From an uncultured Clostridia bacterium (GTDB lineage Bacteria > Bacillota > Clostridia > Christensenellales > Borkfalkiaceae), in contig CALWAU010000086.1 of the NCBI GenBank assembly GCA_944375795.1, forward strand, positions 1-42,473: a stretch of DNA of 42,473 bases, in the 5' to 3' direction. The notes beneath the pieces are model-generated. The model was not told the DNA's origin. It searched no databases and saw only the letters and a program-made list of their open reading frames with translations. Positions 23,809-33,022 of this stretch are shown here, one piece after another. Positions within the stretch are counted from its first letter, which is position 1; each line of letters begins with the position of its first letter. A program made the translations under genes and the position numbers.

Positions 23809-24824
23809 CTTACGTCAGATTTGAATCGCATTTCAAAGAGAGAGACGTTATAGGGCTGCCACTCGCTCATCATGAAAAAGACGGATTTCCCGCCGTCGGC
23901 GATCAGCTTTTCGTGCACAAACCCTCCGTAAAGGCCGGGATAGTCCTTTTGCAGCGCCACCGTTTCCCGCCCGCTCCACGGCCCCCACGGCCGATCGGCC
24001 GTCCTGAAAACCATACCGGGCGAAGAAGTGCCGAGATACACGGCAAGATATTTTTTCAAATATTCGTTATACATGACGGACATTTCTCCGCAGGGGGCGT
24101 CGATGACGACCGACTCCGCGCTTTTTTCCATCCGTCTGAGCCCTTCGCGTCCGGCGACAAACACGGGCGCGTCTCCCTTGTTACCTATATAATACTCGTA
24201 TTTTTCAAAATTGTCAAGCTTTTCCTTCGGAACCCGCGCAAGTTTGCACGCGCCGTCCCGCGCCTCGGGAATCCCGAATAAATATACATATTCCCCGACT
24301 TCCAGCGGAAAGACCTGCCCGAAAGAGGGCGCTTCCTCTTTGGAAAAGTGCACCTCGGGAGATTTTTCCCAGCTTATGCCCTTGTCGCGGGAAATATACA
24401 GGGCGCAGTCCTCTATCGTCCAGCGGGGTTTCCAGGTGACGATCGACATTACGAACATATAAAAGACGCCGCCGACGGATACCGCACCCGTGGGGATACA
24501 GGTCATTTGTACCTTGTCCTCTTTTTTCGCCGTCACCAACTCCTTGGCCAGGCCGTCCCCTCCGCAGACAAACCCGGAAAGTGAAAACCCCTCCCCGGGA
24601 GAAAAACGTCCGACTTTTGCGAGACAGTTGTTGATCCATCTCCCTTTCTGCCAGAATTCGGAAAAGGTGTCGCCGAACAGTAGATACAAATCGTCTCCGT
24701 CGGCAAAGGGAATGCCGAGATCGGTTCCCGCCACGCCGGAGTTTTCGGTATCCGGGCGGGCGTTTTTGCCCGTTACGGCGCAGATTCTGCGCACATATTC
24801 CAATTTTTCGCTGTGTTCCGCCAT
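23805..24824 (-). CDS. DUF4185 (GH183-type) glycoside hydrolase, cytoplasmic
   Basis: A 339-aa DUF4185 protein. Motifs shared with its neighbour are GTDLGIPF (33-40), LLFGDTFSE (48-56), IPTGAVSVGGVFYMF, the DAPCGEMSVMYNEYL block and the C-terminal ADGGKSVFFMMSEWQPYN. DUF4185 became glycoside hydrolase family GH183, whose characterised members are endo-D-arabinanases. D35 and D52 are conserved acidic candidates for the active site. There is no signal peptide, so it should work on imported oligosaccharides. The start at 24824 follows a GGGAGG at slightly long spacing; an in-frame ATG at 24857 has no such site. It overlaps the LacI gene by four bases. Confidence 0.85.
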   Translation of the reverse strand: MAEHSEKLEYVRRICAVTGKNARPDTENSGVAGTDLGIPFADGDDLYLLFGDTFSEFWQKGRWINNCLAKVGRFSPGEGFSLSGFVCGGDGLAKELVTAKKEDKVQMTCIPTGAVSVGGVFYMFVMSIVTWKPRWTIEDCALYISRDKGISWEKSPEVHFSKEEAPSFGQVFPLEVGEYVYLFGIPEARDGACKLARVPKEKLDNFEKYEYYIGNKGDAPVFVAGREGLRRMEKSAESVVIDAPCGEMSVMYNEYLKKYLAVYLGTSSPGMVFRTADRPWGPWSGRETVALQKDYPGLYGGFVHEKLIADGGKSVFFMMSEWQPYNVSLFEMRFKSDVR

Positions 24825-24924
24825 ATCGCGAAGCGGCCTCCCGCCGCAAATCCACATCCGGCCGGAAGGGGCCGGGAGAAGCGTTTCCCCGCCCTTCCCG
24901 ACGCCTCCGGAGCCGGATTGCCGA

Positions 24925-26181
24925 TTATTTGAGTTTCATTTCCATGAGCCCGACAAAGTAGTTGAGCGTGGCGTTGTTTTCATCTCGCGGCCACTGGCTC
25001 ATCATGAAATACACCGTCTGTCCGCCGTCGGCCAGCATCGCCTCCGTCGTGAAGGCGTTATAGAAGGTGTTGAACTCGGAAGAAGTCAGAATGAGCTCCG
25101 CTGAGCTGTAGGGACCATACGGCTGATCGGCAAGCCGCATAATCAGCGTATTGTGCTGCTGATAAGTGGCCATGTATTTGTCGAGATAAGGATTGTAACA
25201 GATGGACATCTCGCCGCAGGGAGCGGAAATGACTTCCGACTGTTCGCTGTAATTCCATTCGAGCGCCATATAATATTCGTTATAGGCGATCCAGACGGGT
25301 TCACCGCTCTCGTCAAAACCGTTGAAATAGCGGTAATTGTCGAGGTTTTCCACCCTCTCCTGCTGTTCCTCGCCGGACAGGAGAGTGCCGTCCTCCGCCC
25401 GCAGGCTGACGCGCATGCACCGGAGTCCGCTGCTCCGTCCGCCGCTGAGCCCGAACACGTACAGCCAATCGTCCGTACCGTCCCGATCCTCGTCCACCAA
25501 CAGGGGATAATTCTGCGTAAAATTCGCCATCTTGTTGGCGTAGATGTACATGCTCTCCACCCGGGTGAAGTTCTGTCCGTCGGTAGATTTGTAAACGCCG
25601 CCGAGATTGTTCCACCATTCGCCGTCGTCGCCCCAGACGCGCACGGCCATGTAATAGACATAGATGGCATCGCCTATCTGCGTGGCGCCCGTGGGAATGG
25701 CGGTCATCTGCTGCTGGTTGACGTGAATGCCGGGGATGAGCTCCGTCGCATAGCCGTTTTCCGCGTTCGAGACGAAAGCGTCTATCGTCAGGCCGTCGGA
25801 AAACTCGAAATCGGTGGTGATCGCCATGACGTTGGAGCGCCAGCTCCCCTGCAGATATTCGTCGGAGAAAGTATCTCCGAACAGAATGCGCAATTCCGTC
25901 GTCTCGTTGCCCTCGCCGTCCGTATACGTATAAGTAAAGGGAATACCAAGGTCGGTTCCGCCGACGTCGAAAAGCTCCAATGTGTTGGTCGTCGCATACC
26001 TGCCCGTCACCGCCGCGATTCGGCGGGTACCTTCGATATGTTCGGTATCATATGAAATCCAATCGGACACGACGTCTCCGCCCAAGCCCGAGGAGGCCTC
26101 GGCGGAGGCGTTGACGGCCGCCGCCGAGCATCCCGCAAGGACAAACGCCAAAGAGAGTGCCGCAAATCTTTTCTTTCTCAT
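24925..26181 (-). CDS. DUF4185 (GH183-type) glycoside hydrolase, secreted lipoprotein
   Basis: A 418-aa protein with a clear lipoprotein signal peptide, MRKKRFAALSLAFVLAGC, lipidated at C18. The DUF4185 beta-propeller-like domain spans about 40-418: GGTDLGIPF (74-82), ILFGDTFSD (99-107), AIPTGATQIGDAIYVYYM, APCGEMSICYNPYLDKYMA and ADGGQTVYFMMSQWPRDE. D77 and D103 align with D35 and D52 of the cytoplasmic paralogue. GH183 members cleave internal bonds of D-arabinan, so this is the proposed surface endo-enzyme. The ATG at 26181 overlaps the stop of the surface protein gene (ATGA) and has AAAGGAGG upstream. Confidence 0.88.
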   Translation of the reverse strand: MRKKRFAALSLAFVLAGCSAAAVNASAEASSGLGGDVVSDWISYDTEHIEGTRRIAAVTGRYATTNTLELFDVGGTDLGIPFTYTYTDGEGNETTELRILFGDTFSDEYLQGSWRSNVMAITTDFEFSDGLTIDAFVSNAENGYATELIPGIHVNQQQMTAIPTGATQIGDAIYVYYMAVRVWGDDGEWWNNLGGVYKSTDGQNFTRVESMYIYANKMANFTQNYPLLVDEDRDGTDDWLYVFGLSGGRSSGLRCMRVSLRAEDGTLLSGEEQQERVENLDNYRYFNGFDESGEPVWIAYNEYYMALEWNYSEQSEVISAPCGEMSICYNPYLDKYMATYQQHNTLIMRLADQPYGPYSSAELILTSSEFNTFYNAFTTEAMLADGGQTVYFMMSQWPRDENNATLNYFVGLMEMKLK

Positions 26182-29100
26182 TTCTTCTTTTTCCTCCTTT
26201 CTTGGTTCTTTCCGAATACGAGAATCCCCGAAAGCGCGAGGATACCCGATGCCAGGACGCCGCCCGTCACGACGGAGCCGCAACCCGCACCGCAGCCGGA
26301 AGGCTCGCCGGAAGTCGCGGGCGCCTGCGAATCGGAGCCGGAAGAGGAATCGTCCGAGCTGTCGTCGGGGCCGGGAGGTTCGGGAGTCGGCTCGTCGCTG
26401 TCGTAATAGGTGTACAGCGCCACGTTGTCAAACATGGCATAATTGTTCTCGTTCCCGTTGGTAAGCAGCAGGAAACGGAAGCTGTTGCAGGCGACGGTGA
26501 GACCGGTATTCGCAGTGAAGGAGAAGGTGATCCTCGCCCAACCCTCGCCGAGATCGGTCTTGGTAATTTCGCATTTCTGATTGTTCGCGCCCACCGTCAT
26601 GTCGCCGTCCTCCACCGAGCCGAGCCAGATTTCGTGATGCCCGATGTTGGTGCCGCCCACAAAACAGAAGGTAAAGCCGTCGTCCATCGTGAAGCGCCGT
26701 CCGTCGGAAACGACCACCGACGTATCCAGCGGTTCTTCGATATAATACTTGTAATCGAAGGAAACATAATAGGTGCGACCTTTTTCCAGCTCATTGTTTG
26801 CGGAATAGAGATTGAACGCCGAGGAGAAATCCTTGGTGCTTCCCTCCTGTTTCTGAAGGAGGAGCACGTTGGAGGTATTCACGGTGTCCTTGTCGTTTTT
26901 GACGACCGTCGCCGGCATGTCGAGAGAGGTGGTGCCGAACATGTCGTCTGTGACCTCCTCGCCGAAGGAGGTGCCTTCCTCATAGCCCTCGAAATCGCCG
27001 CCGGTGACGAGGTCGTACCGTACCTTTCCTTCGATATCCTCGTCGGGGGCTTCCTCCGCGGGGATATCCGAACCGATTTGCTTACAGACGGAAACGGAAT
27101 CGATATACGCCGCATAACCGTCTGCACAGGCGAAGCGCACGGAAACGGAAGAAATCGCATCCGCCTCCTCCGCGGTCATCGTCACGTACTGCGTGAACAC
27201 CATCCAGCCGTCCTCGTCCGCGGATGCGCCCGACAGAATATCCTCCGCGTCCCGTCCGTTGAACGAATAGGTCAGCGCGGCGCCCGGTTGCGCGGTATAT
27301 CCGTCGGTGACCGCATAGCGAATCACGACGCGATAGATCCCCTCGTTTTGCAGCGCCACGGCATGATTGACGGAGGAATAGCCGGACGTTCCCGAAAGCC
27401 GGGCGGCATACTCGTTGTTTTCGACGACGATCGTCGCAGGGGAATCCCCTTCCGTCGACCAAATACCGGAAACGGCTACGTACGCGTCGTTGAGGACGTT
27501 GGGCACCGTATAGCTGTCTCTGTTGCCGAGCATGTTTTCAAATCCGCCGTCCGCAATCTTCTCATTGCTCCAGACGGGGTTACCCGTGAGGTCGGCACTG
27601 ACCAGCCGTCGCACGGAAACGTTGTCTATCGTGAAGGTAGCGACGTTCATCGAATTGCACCAGAACTGGAAGGACGCGTCCCTATACGCCACTTCGTCGT
27701 CGATGTTGATGTAATAGATGAAATGATACCAATCTTCTCCCAGCTCGCTTTCCTCCCACTGCGCCTGATATTGCAGCAGCGGCACGTCGAAGGTATACGT
27801 TTCCTCGACGGGATTGATACGGAAACCGATGTTGTCGGTGGTCCCCTCCAGCTTGAAATCGAAGCTGAACGCATACACGCCCGCCTTTTCAAACAGGAAT
27901 CCGTAGAAAAAGCTGCTGAACCCGGCGCCCGACATCTTCACGACGGCGTTGCCGTTCTCCCGCTCGATCACCGCGGGGGTATCGGTCACGTACGTCCAGA
28001 TATCGGAGGGAAGCACGGGCGCCTCGACGGGTACCTCGTATTCCCCTTCGTCGACGATTTCCATGCCCGTCGATTTCTTGACGGAAAGATTGTCGACGAG
28101 AATATAATTGTCGGCCGAATTCATCGTATTGTACCAGATGCGCAGATAGCGCATGCCGGAGGAGACTACGGGAATGACAGCGGAGAAATGATACCAGCCC
28201 TCCCGGCCGTCTATCGCCGTTCCCGTGCCGATGACGGAGGAACTCGCATCGCCGGAAAGAAATCCGCTGTCGTTGATGATGACGTAGCAGTTGTCCGTCG
28301 TACCCGAAGCAAAATAATCGAATTCCACGAGGTAATTGCCTTCGCCCTGATTTTCAAAATTCTGAATCGCGTGCGCGAAGCTGCCCTTGCCCTCGACGTA
28401 GCCTATCTTCACATAGGTATTGTCACCGTCACGGATGACCGTCGCGGGGGAATCCGTCCATTCGCTGTTCGACCACAGCCCGGAAATCGCCGCGTCCGAA
28501 GATGTCTGCACGACCTCCGAATCCACGTCCGCGGACAGATAGTCCTCGTACGTTCCGCCGCCGACCACGAGATTTTCTCCCTCGAATTTCTCCACCGATT
28601 CCGCGCCGCTGCCGGAGTTGTAATCGATTTCCACGGAGCGGAGAGTCACATTGTCCAAAACGACGGTGCCCGAAGTGACGAAATCGATCGTATCGAAACC
28701 GCCGTCCGCCGAGAAAAGCAGACTGACGCTTCCGTCCTCTCCCGCATCCGGCAGATTATAGCGCACGCCGCCGACGTCCGCAAACAGCGAACCGCCGTCC
28801 GCGACCGAATAATCGAGCTCGAGCAGCCACGATCCGGCGCCGCAATTCACCGATTTGGTCGTAATCGCTTCCCCGTCCGATTCGATCGTGAGCGCAAAAT
28901 CGCCGTCCGTCTTGGCGACCGTACCCGTTCCCGTCGTCGTCCATCCGGAAGGATCGTTTTCCTGCAAGGTGTAGGACGCGCTGTCCGAAAGAGGCTCCAT
29001 ATACTTTACGGACAAATTGTCGATGTAAAGATAATTTTCGGCAATCGTATTGACGTATGCCCATATACGCACCACCTCCTGAGTCTCGGAAGTGACCTGG

Positions 29101-30983
29101 ATATACTCGCTGAAACGGTACCAGCCGTCCCTGCCCGCGATGGGCGTACCGGCGTCCATTCCCTTCCAGCCGGCCGCCGAAAACAGATTCATTTCGCTTC
29201 CGCCCGCCGGGTCGTATATCTGTACGGTGCCCATCGCCTCGTCCAGCGTTTTATTCCCTATCTGCACGTAAGCGTTCGCATCCGCCGTATTGCGGTAATA
29301 ATCGAATTCCAGGAGATACAGGCCCTCTCCTCTGTTCTCAAAATTGAAGATGGCGTGCGCCCATGCGGACGTGGTATAGCCGAGCTTTACCACGGCGTTG
29401 CCGTTGTCGTCCGCGATGACTCCGTAACTGTCCGCCCACGCCTGATTGCCCCAACCGCCTGCCACGGCGGTATCGAAGGAAGTTCCCAGGGCCGCTTCAC
29501 TCTGCCCTTTCTGCAATACGCCCTCGAAAGTACCGCCGCCGACCGCGAGATTTTCGGTGGGCTGCGACGCTTCGGGCGTCAGAAGGCGCACGGAGACATT
29601 GTCGATGTAGAGCACGTTATCTGCATTGCTGCTCGTCCACGACGTAAAGTGTACCGCAGAGTAGCCGTCCACGGTCGTACGGATGGTCGCGGAAAAATGA
29701 TACCAGCCATCTTTGCCCTCGACGGGCGTCCCCGCATTGAGTCCCTGCCAACCGGGTGCGGAATATAAATTCGCTTCCGTTCCGCCGAACTGCGAAGATG
29801 TATCCGGAAGCGTCAGTCCGCGGTCGATCAGCGACACATACGCATTTGCGTTGCCCGTCGGGTTGCAGTAATCGAATTCCAGGACGTAATAGCCCTCGCC
29901 CTGCCCCTCGAAATTGTGCATCGCGTGCGCCCAGCCGCCGCCCGTACCCGTGTAACCGAGACTGAGCACGGCATTGCCGTCCAGATCCTCTACGGTGCCG
30001 TAACTGTCCAGCCAGAGAGGATTGACCCACGCACCCGCCACGGCCGCATCCGCCGTGGTGCCGAGCGCCGCCGAGGAGGAAAGAATCCCTTCAAACGTAC
30101 CGCCCTCTTCGACGATATTCTCCTCTCCGTCCTCATAAGTAATTTCCACGTTGTCCACGAGGAAGGAGCCGTTCGCGTCCGCCCCCACGTACACCCAGAT
30201 ACGGAAGAGGTCTGCCCCTTCAAAATTCACGTCGTAAGTATGGGAATAACGATACCAGCCCTCTTTGCCCTCGATGGGCGTGCCGGCGTTGAGTCCCTGC
30301 CAGCCGGGCGCAGAAACGAGGTTGGGATCGGTGTGCCCGTATTCGTTGATTTCCGTCCACGTGTCCGCCGTTTCGTCTCCGGAAGCAAGCTTTCCCAACG
30401 CGCAATAGGCATTGAAGTTCCCGGTCGCGTTGTAGTAATCGAAAGAAACGGTATACTTTCCCGTCCCTTTGTTTTCGATGTTCATCAACGCATGAGACCA
30501 GGCGGGACCGCGGTTGGAAATTTTCAGCACGGAATTATCCCCGTCGTAAACGATCTGCGCATAGCCGTCCGTCCAGCCGCGGTTTCCCCAGGTCCCCGCG
30601 ACGGCGGTATCCGCGCTCTCTCCCACCTCCGCGACGGTCGTCACGGCGCTTTCGTAAGTGCCGCCGTCCTCCGCGAGGTTTTCGGACAGTTCGCCCTCGT
30701 CCACCTGCACGATGCCGTTGAAATCGCCGTTTCCGACGACGTCCTCGCCGTATGCATAGGAGAGCGTACCGTCTTCCGTCAGCGGCAGATTTTCGTAATC
30801 GCTCGTCTCCACCCGTTCGTTGCCGTACTCGGGATTGGCCGTTTCCGTCTCGGACGACGTTTCCCAGGCGCGGGTCCCTATCGCCTCGAAAGACGGAGCG
30901 AAATACGAAAAGAGCATGAGGCTGCTTACAGCCAACGCAGCGCCGCGGCGGTGCATTTTTGTCTTGTTGCCTTTCGTAACCAT
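26178..30983 (-). CDS. giant multi-module surface protein, probable carbohydrate-binding
   Basis: A 1601-aa protein: signal peptide (about 1-36), then about eight beta-sandwich modules of 130-190 residues at roughly 101-287, 288-476, 477-668, 669-802, 803-992, 993-1139, 1140-1324 and 1325-1530. Modules 1, 2, 3 and 5 are clearly homologous, each starting ENL/ENI-x-x-GGT(Y/F)E and containing WAHA-x-x-NFE, LEFDYY, APGWQGLNAGTP, GWY(R/H)FS and a final NYLYIDNLSVK-like strand. This pattern resembles CBM4/9/22-like domains. A Ser/Asp/Pro linker, SGCGAGCGS, a hydrophobic helix and NQERRKKKK end the protein, a sorting signal without LPXTG. It lies between GH172 and GH183 genes, hence a proposed D-arabinan-binding surface protein. 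No catalytic domain is seen. Confidence 0.85.
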   Translation of the reverse strand: MVTKGNKTKMHRRGAALAVSSLMLFSYFAPSFEAIGTRAWETSSETETANPEYGNERVETSDYENLPLTEDGTLSYAYGEDVVGNGDFNGIVQVDEGELSENLAEDGGTYESAVTTVAEVGESADTAVAGTWGNRGWTDGYAQIVYDGDNSVLKISNRGPAWSHALMNIENKGTGKYTVSFDYYNATGNFNAYCALGKLASGDETADTWTEINEYGHTDPNLVSAPGWQGLNAGTPIEGKEGWYRYSHTYDVNFEGADLFRIWVYVGADANGSFLVDNVEITYEDGEENIVEEGGTFEGILSSSAALGTTADAAVAGAWVNPLWLDSYGTVEDLDGNAVLSLGYTGTGGGWAHAMHNFEGQGEGYYVLEFDYCNPTGNANAYVSLIDRGLTLPDTSSQFGGTEANLYSAPGWQGLNAGTPVEGKDGWYHFSATIRTTVDGYSAVHFTSWTSSNADNVLYIDNVSVRLLTPEASQPTENLAVGGGTFEGVLQKGQSEAALGTSFDTAVAGGWGNQAWADSYGVIADDNGNAVVKLGYTTSAWAHAIFNFENRGEGLYLLEFDYYRNTADANAYVQIGNKTLDEAMGTVQIYDPAGGSEMNLFSAAGWKGMDAGTPIAGRDGWYRFSEYIQVTSETQEVVRIWAYVNTIAENYLYIDNLSVKYMEPLSDSASYTLQENDPSGWTTTGTGTVAKTDGDFALTIESDGEAITTKSVNCGAGSWLLELDYSVADGGSLFADVGGVRYNLPDAGEDGSVSLLFSADGGFDTIDFVTSGTVVLDNVTLRSVEIDYNSGSGAESVEKFEGENLVVGGGTYEDYLSADVDSEVVQTSSDAAISGLWSNSEWTDSPATVIRDGDNTYVKIGYVEGKGSFAHAIQNFENQGEGNYLVEFDYFASGTTDNCYVIINDSGFLSGDASSSVIGTGTAIDGREGWYHFSAVIPVVSSGMRYLRIWYNTMNSADNYILVDNLSVKKSTGMEIVDEGEYEVPVEAPVLPSDIWTYVTDTPAVIERENGNAVVKMSGAGFSSFFYGFLFEKAGVYAFSFDFKLEGTTDNIGFRINPVEETYTFDVPLLQYQAQWEESELGEDWYHFIYYINIDDEVAYRDASFQFWCNSMNVATFTIDNVSVRRLVSADLTGNPVWSNEKIADGGFENMLGNRDSYTVPNVLNDAYVAVSGIWSTEGDSPATIVVENNEYAARLSGTSGYSSVNHAVALQNEGIYRVVIRYAVTDGYTAQPGAALTYSFNGRDAEDILSGASADEDGWMVFTQYVTMTAEEADAISSVSVRFACADGYAAYIDSVSVCKQIGSDIPAEEAPDEDIEGKVRYDLVTGGDFEGYEEGTSFGEEVTDDMFGTTSLDMPATVVKNDKDTVNTSNVLLLQKQEGSTKDFSSAFNLYSANNELEKGRTYYVSFDYKYYIEEPLDTSVVVSDGRRFTMDDGFTFCFVGGTNIGHHEIWLGSVEDGDMTVGANNQKCEITKTDLGEGWARITFSFTANTGLTVACNSFRFLLLTNGNENNYAMFDNVALYTYYDSDEPTPEPPGPDDSSDDSSSGSDSQAPATSGEPSGCGAGCGSVVTGGVLASGILALSGILVFGKNQERRKKKK

Positions 30984-31034
30984 AGTTCCTCCTTAACTGA
31001 ATTTTATTTCATCCGGAATGGACGGATAAAATTT

Positions 31035-32129
31035 TTATTTTTCCGGTTCGCGGTTTCCCCAGATTACCGCCTCGTCCGCCAAGGGAAGGCGGCCCTCTTT
31101 GGGAGGCAGGGGCGGCATGGGTTTGTGCGGCTCCGTCTGATACCAATACGCCGTAGAGGACCAGTCGTCACTGCGATTGTTGTTGTGACCGTGCTCTATC
31201 GTGACGCGGATATTCTTTTCAAACATCACGGGGTCCTGGATGTGATAGCGGTAATAGGTGATCTTCCCCATCCAGTTGTCCTTCCCGCCCAGTATGATGC
31301 CGTGGTAGGGCGCCGAATATTCCTGCTGCGGGCACCAGGCCATGTTGACGTAATCCTCCGTGCCCGTGCCGTGCAGGGAAGGCGTCTTTTCATCGTCGAT
31401 GAAAATCATGTCGTCCCCCTCTCCCGGCCAGTTCCAGAGCGCGGAATCGCTCAGATTGTGGATATTGAGATTACAGCCGCAGTAATGACCTCTGCCCTCC
31501 GCTTCCAGAATGACATAGTTGCCCTCTCCCGTCGTATTTTTTCCCGAAAAGCACCAATCGTTGTGGGAAGCAAATTCGCTCTCCTCCCTCCCCTTCGTGG
31601 GGCACTCGCGGTGCCAGACGGCGTGAAAATACAACGCGTCCTCGGGCAGGGAAGCCCTTTCCTCGTAATCTATGTAATAATAGAAGAAAATAAGGTCCTC
31701 GCACTCGTTGATCACCTCTATGCGGGCGCGGCGGCGGAAGGGCATGGGCCACCAGCTGTTCAGCCCCCTGCCGTCCTCGGGGCTCATCTGCAGCGGCACG
31801 GAGACGAAGTTTTTACACTTGCCGTGTCCCATGCCGAAGAAATCGCCGAGCGGCGCCTCCACCGAAGGAGTCTCCTCCCCGTCCCAATACATGCGCAGGA
31901 CGATTTTCCGCATTTCATTCTGTCCCTTGCCGCTGGTCCTGTCGGCGACGGTGATCCAGATATGCGTGATGATCCCGCAGCCGGAAATGTCCGCAATCGT
32001 CCGCTTTTCTCCCGCGGGAATGGTGAGACGGTCGTCGTTCCCGCCCGAGCGATCGTAGCTGGAAACCCGACGGCGCTTCCCGTCCCGCGCCAGAAAAATG
32101 TTTCCGATATCCGAAACAAACTGATTCAT
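31035..32129 (-). CDS. GH172 (DUF2961) glycoside hydrolase, intact copy
   Basis: A 364-aa DUF2961 protein. The family's two catalytic glutamates are visible as E237 in WPGEGDDM and E258 in GTGTEDY, 21 residues apart, the same spacing as in the characterised bifidobacterial alpha-D-fructofuranosidase. Other conserved blocks are SSYDRSGGNDD (23-33), GCGIITHIWIT (50-60) and LGDFFGMGHG (94-103). GH172 also includes exo-alpha-D-arabinofuranosidases. There is no signal peptide, so it is cytoplasmic. ATG 32129 has CAGGAGG upstream. Part of the importer operon. Residues 149-314 are nearly identical to the second, broken copy. Confidence 0.92.
   Translation of the reverse strand: MNQFVSDIGNIFLARDGKRRRVSSYDRSGGNDDRLTIPAGEKRTIADISGCGIITHIWITVADRTSGKGQNEMRKIVLRMYWDGEETPSVEAPLGDFFGMGHGKCKNFVSVPLQMSPEDGRGLNSWWPMPFRRRARIEVINECEDLIFFYYYIDYEERASLPEDALYFHAVWHRECPTKGREESEFASHNDWCFSGKNTTGEGNYVILEAEGRGHYCGCNLNIHNLSDSALWNWPGEGDDMIFIDDEKTPSLHGTGTEDYVNMAWCPQQEYSAPYHGIILGGKDNWMGKITYYRYHIQDPVMFEKNIRVTIEHGHNNNRSDDWSSTAYWYQTEPHKPMPPLPPKEGRLPLADEAVIWGNREPEK
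31101..31681. repeat. 581-bp near-identical tract, copy A (within GH172-a)
   Basis: Aligns without gaps to 35770-36350 with about 20 mismatches counted by eye (about 96-97% identity), ending sharply on both sides into much more divergent paralogous sequence. The pattern fits gene conversion between the two GH172 genes. Confidence 0.9.
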
Positions 32130-32169
32130 ATGTCCTCCTGATAACTTTTGAGTTTTTCGGTATAATTAA

Positions 32170-33009
32170 TTATTTGACGCCCGCAATCGAAATACCCTGT
32201 ACGATATATTTCTGGAAAAAACAATACAGCGCAAAGGGTACGATGAGGCTCATCATCGTCGCGGCAAGCACGACCCCGTACCTGCCCGTATAGCGCGAAT
32301 TGAGCGTGCGGATAAGCTGCATGATCTGATAGAGCGCGGTGTTATCCGTAATCGTCATCACCGGCCAAAGGAAGCTGTTGTAATAGCTCATGAATACGGA
32401 CATGCCGATGATGACCATGGGCGCCGTAGAAATGCGCGTAAAAATCCGGAAAAAGATCCCCGCCCGGGAAAGGCCGTCTATCATCGCGGCCTCCTCCATA
32501 TACCCGGGCACGCCCAGGTAATACTGTCGGAAGAAAAAAATGTTGTATCCGGAGGCGACGCCGGGGATAATCAGCACCCAGATCGTATCGAGCATTCCCA
32601 GAAAAGAAACCACGCGCACCGAGGTGAGCAGAATCGTGATTCCGGGAATGAACATCGTAGACAGCATATACACCCAGAAGAAAGCCCTGCCGGGAAACTC
32701 TATTCTCGCAAAGGCGTAAGCCGCCATCATATTGACCAAAAGGCTGAGAAACACCGAAATGACCGCCACCAACGTCGTGCTGCCCACCGACAGCAGATAG
32801 TTATAGTCGGGCATGTCGAACACGGTCCGGAAATTTTCCAGCGTCCATTGATGGGGAAGCCAATGCAAAGGCAGCTCGAAGATTTCGCTTCTGTCCTTGA
32901 ACATGGAAGGCAGCGCCCAGAGAACGGGGAACAGAATGACAATCAGGACAACCGTCATGATGACCGTCCCCGCTGCGCCGTTTATTTTCTTGCTCGTACT
33001 CGCTTTCAT
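32170..33009 (-). CDS. carbohydrate ABC transporter permease (MalG/CUT1 type)
   Basis: A 279-aa inner-membrane permease with six helices and the ATPase-docking EAA loop EEAAMIDGLSRAGIFFRIF near the expected two-thirds position. The start at ATG 33009 is chosen over an in-frame codon at 33057 because GGAGGGGAGA precedes it. It lies 13 bases downstream of the partner permease gene. No ATPase is encoded in the operon. Confidence 0.93.
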   Translation of the reverse strand: MKASTSKKINGAAGTVIMTVVLIVILFPVLWALPSMFKDRSEIFELPLHWLPHQWTLENFRTVFDMPDYNYLLSVGSTTLVAVISVFLSLLVNMMAAYAFARIEFPGRAFFWVYMLSTMFIPGITILLTSVRVVSFLGMLDTIWVLIIPGVASGYNIFFFRQYYLGVPGYMEEAAMIDGLSRAGIFFRIFTRISTAPMVIIGMSVFMSYYNSFLWPVMTITDNTALYQIMQLIRTLNSRYTGRYGVVLAATMMSLIVPFALYCFFQKYIVQGISIAGVK

Positions 33010-33022
33010 TCTTCTCCCCTCC

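Noticed and set aside
26157..29768. 1203-codon plus-strand open frame opposite the surface protein gene
   Set aside because: It is antisense to a gene with signal peptide, ordered repeats, ribosome binding site and sorting tail. Its translation is Arg/His/Val-rich, without domains, the usual mirror of a GC-rich gene.
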